A DNA stretch of 64,000 nucleotides from an uncultured Lachnospiraceae bacterium (lineage in GTDB: Bacteria; Bacillota; Clostridia; Lachnospirales; Lachnospiraceae). This document shows, in pieces, positions 60,799-64,000 of this stretch. Position 1 is the first letter of the stretch; every line of letters starts with the position of its first letter. The notes below the pieces were generated by a model. The model did not search any database and was not told where the DNA came from. It was given only the letters and a program-made list of their open reading frames with translations. A program made the translations under genes and the position numbers. The stretch is from positions 1 through 64,000 of the forward strand of contig CATJBQ010000170.1 in NCBI GenBank assembly GCA_949738465.1, given 5' to 3'.

Positions 60799-61509
60799 TT
60801 GAGATTTTTTCTTTTTTATGACAATCCAGATTTTAACAGGCAGATGTTTTACGGCGCTTATGTCCGGACCTACATGGAACGGGATGTAAGGGAATTGTCT
60901 GAGATTGGCGATACTGTCAGGTTCACAAAATTTATGGTGGCTGTTGCTGCATCTACGGGACAGCTTCTGAATCTTTCGTCCCTTGCCAGAGACGTAGGCA
61001 TCAGTCAGCCAACTGTGAAACGATGGCTGTCCATCCTTGTTGCTTCCAATCTTGTGTACCTATTGCAGCCATACTACAACAATATCACAAAACGGGCCGT
61101 TAAGACACCAAAGCTGTACTTCCTTGACACGGGACTTGCTGCGTATCTGACAAAGTGGAATACCTCGGATGTTTTAAAAAACGGTGCAATGGCAGGCGCA
61201 TTTTTTGAGAGCTTTGTTGTTTCGGAAATAATAAAAAGCTACTACAACAAGGGTGTTCTTGATCTTCCGCTCTATTTCTATCGGGACAAAGACAGGAACG
61301 AAATAGACCTTCTGATTGAAGAAAACGGTACTCTTTATCCGATTGAAATGAAAAAACATGCAGATCCACAGAAAAAAGATGCTGATGCCTTTGCTCTCCT
61401 TGATAAAATTCCGGGAATGAAACGTGGTCCGGGTGGGGTTGTCTGCCTGTATGGCAAACTCATAACGCTTTGTGGGGAAGATAAATTGATCCCGATTCAT
61501 TATCTGTAA
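60799..61509 (+). pseudogene. 5'-truncated AAA/DUF4143 protein gene
   Basis: About 236 codons encode the C-terminal part of an AAA-DUF4143 ATPase: FYGAYVRTYMERDVREL, a winged-helix region LARDVGISQPTVKRWLSIL, LYFLDTGLAAYL and a PD-(D/E)XK-like end (NEIDLLIEENGTLYPIEMKK). The usual N-terminal ATPase domain of about 150 residues (P-loop and Walker B) is absent and no good start or ribosome site is seen; only TTG 60799 is available. Its base composition is more AT-rich than the sugar genes. It is probably a decayed fragment. Confidence 0.75.
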
Positions 61510-61561
61510 GCGTTTTATGTAATTTGCCAGGCATGAAAAGCCCACCCTTTTCACCGGTTTT

Positions 61562-62512
61562 TCACTCCCTCAAAAGCCCGGTAACAAACACCAGTTCGTT
61601 GTCAACCCCGCCCGAGACAGCGGCCTTACGCAGCGCCTCTGTCTCCTCTTTTCTCAGAAGCGGCACATCCTGACAGGCCCAGGGCAGACCCAGCCGCTGA
61701 TACTTGGTGATACAGCTATTGTTAAAGGCGCACAGCTCCCAGCGCCGCACCTGGCCCTCCATCTGGCCGGCGATAAAGTCGCCGATAGCCGCAAGATTTT
61801 CCGCTGTGGCGGTAGCGCCCGGGATCAGGGGCGTCCGGATCCAGAGCTCGGCGCGGAAGCGTTCCTCCTTCACGGCGGAAGCGATTTTACGTGCATTTTC
61901 CAGGATGAAGGAATTGTCCTGGCCGGTAAACTGGCGGTGGGCCGACGCATCCAGCAGCTTCAGATCATAGAGCACGTAGTCGACGTAAGGCAGCACCTCC
62001 TCGAAGGCGGAAAAAGCCGCAAAGCCGCTGGTATCCAAGGCTGTATTCACGCCCTGCGCTTTAAGCTCCTGAAAGAATCTGGCCACAAAGGCATGCTGGA
62101 CCATGCATTCCCCGCCGGAGGCCGTCACGCCGCCTCCGGTCTTCTGGTAGAAGGCCTGATCCCGGAGCACCTCGTCCAAAAGGGCGGGAAGGCTCCACTC
62201 CCGGGCGATGAAGGACATGGCCCCGGTGGGGCAGGCATCCACGCAGGAGCCGCAGCGGATGCAGCGCTCCCGGTCAATGTGGATGCCCGTTTCTCCTGCC
62301 GGGTTGGCGCTTACCGGGCAGGCGTCCTGGCACAGCATACATCCGATGCAGCTTCGCGCCTCCCACCAGACGCCGGGGGCGGCCGTTATCCCCTCCGGGT
62401 TGTGGCACCATCTGCAGGAAAGGGGGCAGGACTGGAAAAATACAGTGGACCGAAGCCCCGGGCCGTCGTGGGTGGTGCCACGGTAAATATCAAAAACAGA
62501 TGCGGTTTCCAT
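61562..62512 (-). CDS. Glycyl-radical enzyme activating protein (radical SAM)
   Basis: 316 residues from ATG 62512, 10 nt after the stop of the upstream GRE gene. The radical SAM motif CPLSCRWC lies near residue 30, followed by two ferredoxin-like [4Fe-4S] sites (CIGCMLCQDACP and CIRCGSCVDACP), as in activases of non-PFL GREs. Later motifs include ASGGECMVQ and VNTALDTSGFA and DYVLYDLKLLD. It would make the glycyl radical on its partner using S-adenosylmethionine. The two genes form an operon. Its N-terminus ETASVFDIYRGTTHDGPGLRSTVFF is standard for the family. Confidence 0.93.
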   Translation of the reverse strand: METASVFDIYRGTTHDGPGLRSTVFFQSCPLSCRWCHNPEGITAAPGVWWEARSCIGCMLCQDACPVSANPAGETGIHIDRERCIRCGSCVDACPTGAMSFIAREWSLPALLDEVLRDQAFYQKTGGGVTASGGECMVQHAFVARFFQELKAQGVNTALDTSGFAAFSAFEEVLPYVDYVLYDLKLLDASAHRQFTGQDNSFILENARKIASAVKEERFRAELWIRTPLIPGATATAENLAAIGDFIAGQMEGQVRRWELCAFNNSCITKYQRLGLPWACQDVPLLRKEETEALRKAAVSGGVDNELVFVTGLLRE

Positions 62513-62522
62513 AGCGTCCCCC

Positions 62523-64000
62523 TTACATGGATTCGTAGTTGGTGCGGCCGCAGAATTCGATCTGGAAGGGCTTTGCCAGACAGATGAACCGTGTCGTGTA
62601 GCCGGTAACCTTGATGATGATATTCTGGTATTCCGGATTTTCCGGGTGGTCGATGGCATCCTTTAATTTTTCCAGGTCGATGATATTCAAATTGATCTGG
62701 AAGGTATTCATGGCAAAAAAGGCTTCCGTAAAGGTCCGGATATAATCGGCAAGATTTTCCTTTCCATCGAAAAACTTCGGCTGCAGCTCCACCTGAAGGG
62801 TTCCGCCCAGGAACTTGTAGTTGTGGATCTTGGCCAGAGAGTTGGCGGTGGCCATCAGTCCCTTGGTATTGCGGCCAGCCGTGGGATTGCAACCGTGGGC
62901 CAGAGGCTCCTGGGCCAGGCGTCCGTCGGGAGTGGCCGGCAGCACACTTACGGCCGTATGCCCCTGGAACTGGAACAGGGAAGCCCGGTACTGCTGGCCC
63001 CGGTTATTGTAGGTGTGGTCTAAGACCTCCGCAATCATATCCGTAATGCGCACCAGCAGGAAATCCACGTCGTCGATGTCGTTGCCGTATTTGTCCTGGT
63101 GAAGGAAACGCTGGCGCATCACCTCGTTGTTTTCCCAGTTTTCCGAGACAGCCTTGCGGACTTCTGCCAGGGTGTAGGCATGCTGCTCGAACACCAGTTT
63201 CTTCATGGCATACATGGAATCCGCCACATTGGGAATTCCTAAGATATTGACGGAGGTGTACTGCACATCCACGCCGCGGTGGCCGGTAATATCGGTGCCC
63301 CGCTCAATGGGCCCGTGGAAATGGAGGGACGTGGCCATTTCGGGCCAGATTTTATCCAGCACCTCATACTGGGCGTCCTTAAAAATGCGCAGGGCTTCGG
63401 TGGTGCGTTTAAATTCCTCCACAAACATCTGGTAAAATACTTCGAAGTCCGAAGTATTTGTCTGGATCGCCCGGTCCATGGCCCGCCACATGGGATCTAA
63501 GAGCACGATGGAATTCACATCCTGGTCGCAGTATTCCCGGCCGGGGATGGAGAACCACTGGCAGCCGCCCACGGCCACCGTCCAGGCCACCTCCGGATCC
63601 ACGCCGGAGCGCAGCTCGCAGTCCACCATTAGGTCATAATTGCAGAAGGTGGGCACGCTGGCCCCATGGCGCGCCAGAACGTCGCAGGCATAGGAAAAGA
63701 CCTCCTGGTCCATATCCTTGTGCCACATGAGGAACAGGTTGTTGTAGTCGTCCACCATATCGTAGGATTCCAGGATCACCCGGCTCATTTCGTTGGTGGC
63801 GTCGGAGCCGTCCTTTAAGCGGCCGCAGATGGTAAAATGCTGTCCCCGGACTTTCAAAAACAGCTCCGCCAGATATTCCCGGGCGTCCTGGCGGGTGAGT
63901 AGTCCGGCCGCGGTGTCCTTGAGGAAAAAGTCATTTAAGTACAGATCCAGATGGCCGTACCCGTTGCCGTGGCCCACCATGCGGTCCGTCATAATGGCAA
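62523..64000 (-). CDS. Glycyl-radical enzyme of unassigned type (5' part outside window)
   Basis: About 490 C-terminal residues are present; the N-terminal 300 or so lie beyond base 64000 and the first Met seen here is internal. The glycyl-radical loop near the C-terminus reads IIIKVTGYTTRFICL (Gly in VTGY). The catalytic Cys region reads VAVGGCQWFSIPGREYCDQD, near 63555. Known GREs mostly have GCVE or a Ser-containing form there; this one has GCQW, so it is not a plain dehydratase or pyruvate formate-lyase by motif. The activase gene follows directly. The reaction is unknown. Confidence 0.88.
   Translation of the reverse strand, partial: AIMTDRMVGHGNGYGHLDLYLNDFFLKDTAAGLLTRQDAREYLAELFLKVRGQHFTICGRLKDGSDATNEMSRVILESYDMVDDYNNLFLMWHKDMDQEVFSYACDVLARHGASVPTFCNYDLMVDCELRSGVDPEVAWTVAVGGCQWFSIPGREYCDQDVNSIVLLDPMWRAMDRAIQTNTSDFEVFYQMFVEEFKRTTEALRIFKDAQYEVLDKIWPEMATSLHFHGPIERGTDITGHRGVDVQYTSVNILGIPNVADSMYAMKKLVFEQHAYTLAEVRKAVSENWENNEVMRQRFLHQDKYGNDIDDVDFLLVRITDMIAEVLDHTYNNRGQQYRASLFQFQGHTAVSVLPATPDGRLAQEPLAHGCNPTAGRNTKGLMATANSLAKIHNYKFLGGTLQVELQPKFFDGKENLADYIRTFTEAFFAMNTFQINLNIIDLEKLKDAIDHPENPEYQNIIIKVTGYTTRFICLAKPFQIEFCGRTNYESM

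Overview
The window looks like a chromosome segment of a Gram-positive anaerobe of the Clostridia, most likely a gut Lachnospiraceae. The reasons are moderate-to-high GC, strong AGGAGG ribosome sites, lipoprotein solute-binding proteins, AAA-ATPase-like/PD-(D/E)XK proteins, a SARP-type regulator beside sortase genes, and an oxygen-sensitive glycyl-radical enzyme. This is inferred from gene families and style; no rRNA is present to place it.

Layout. (1) 0.1-2.5 kb, minus strand: TetR regulator with an ABC exporter (ATPase and permease). (2) 2.5-9.1 kb: an AraC regulator fused to a degenerate GH39-like domain, divergent from a secreted esterase-like lipoprotein; then a solute-binding lipoprotein whose 3' end is fused to the remnant of a VOC (glyoxalase-like) gene. 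(3) 9.17-9.5 kb: a holin-like type I toxin with a convergent antisense RNA. (4) 9.6-12.0 kb: VanR/VanS-like two-component system with a pentapeptide-repeat protein. (5) 12.1-28.0 kb: a tyrosine recombinase, a 343-bp invertible segment with perfect 27-bp inverted repeats, then a long surface-fibre operon: coiled-coil protein, signal peptidase I, giant LPETG adhesin, major pilin, class C-like sortase, further secreted subunits including two TasA/camelysin-like proteins, SipW-type signal peptidase, SARP-like regulator and one hypothetical gene. (6) 28.1-37.3 kb: AAA/PD-(D/E)XK protein, acetyltransferase, two MATE transporters, an S41 protease, a GH4 alpha-galactosidase and an AraC regulator. (7) 37.4-60.7 kb: a LacI-controlled sugar island with PfkB kinases, GH13, GH106-like, GH4, GH31 and GH10-like enzymes, an amidohydrolase, a solute-binding protein and a full D-allose set (AlsK-, RpiB/AlsI- and AlsE-like). 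(8) 60.8-64.0 kb: a truncated DUF4143 gene, then a glycyl-radical enzyme (cut by the window end) and its activase.

The most striking system is the phase switch in front of the pilus operon. The segment between the repeats carries two good promoters that both point away from the operon in this sequence, and a terminator that faces the operon. The assembly therefore appears to hold the OFF state. Inversion, presumably by the adjacent recombinase, would put a promoter about 80 nt upstream of the first operon gene. The operon combines sortase-polymerised pili with SipW/TasA-type fibres and carries both types of signal peptidase.

In the sugar island four matching 16-bp LacI-type operators (near 38.30, 38.42, 41.89 and 56.72 kb) tie the ribokinase-like gene, the GH13 gene, the alsE-alsK-rpiB operon and the solute-binding gene into one regulon. 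None of the glycosidases has a visible signal peptide, so the picture is uptake of an intact glycoside followed by cytoplasmic breakdown, with allose or allulose as a likely released sugar.
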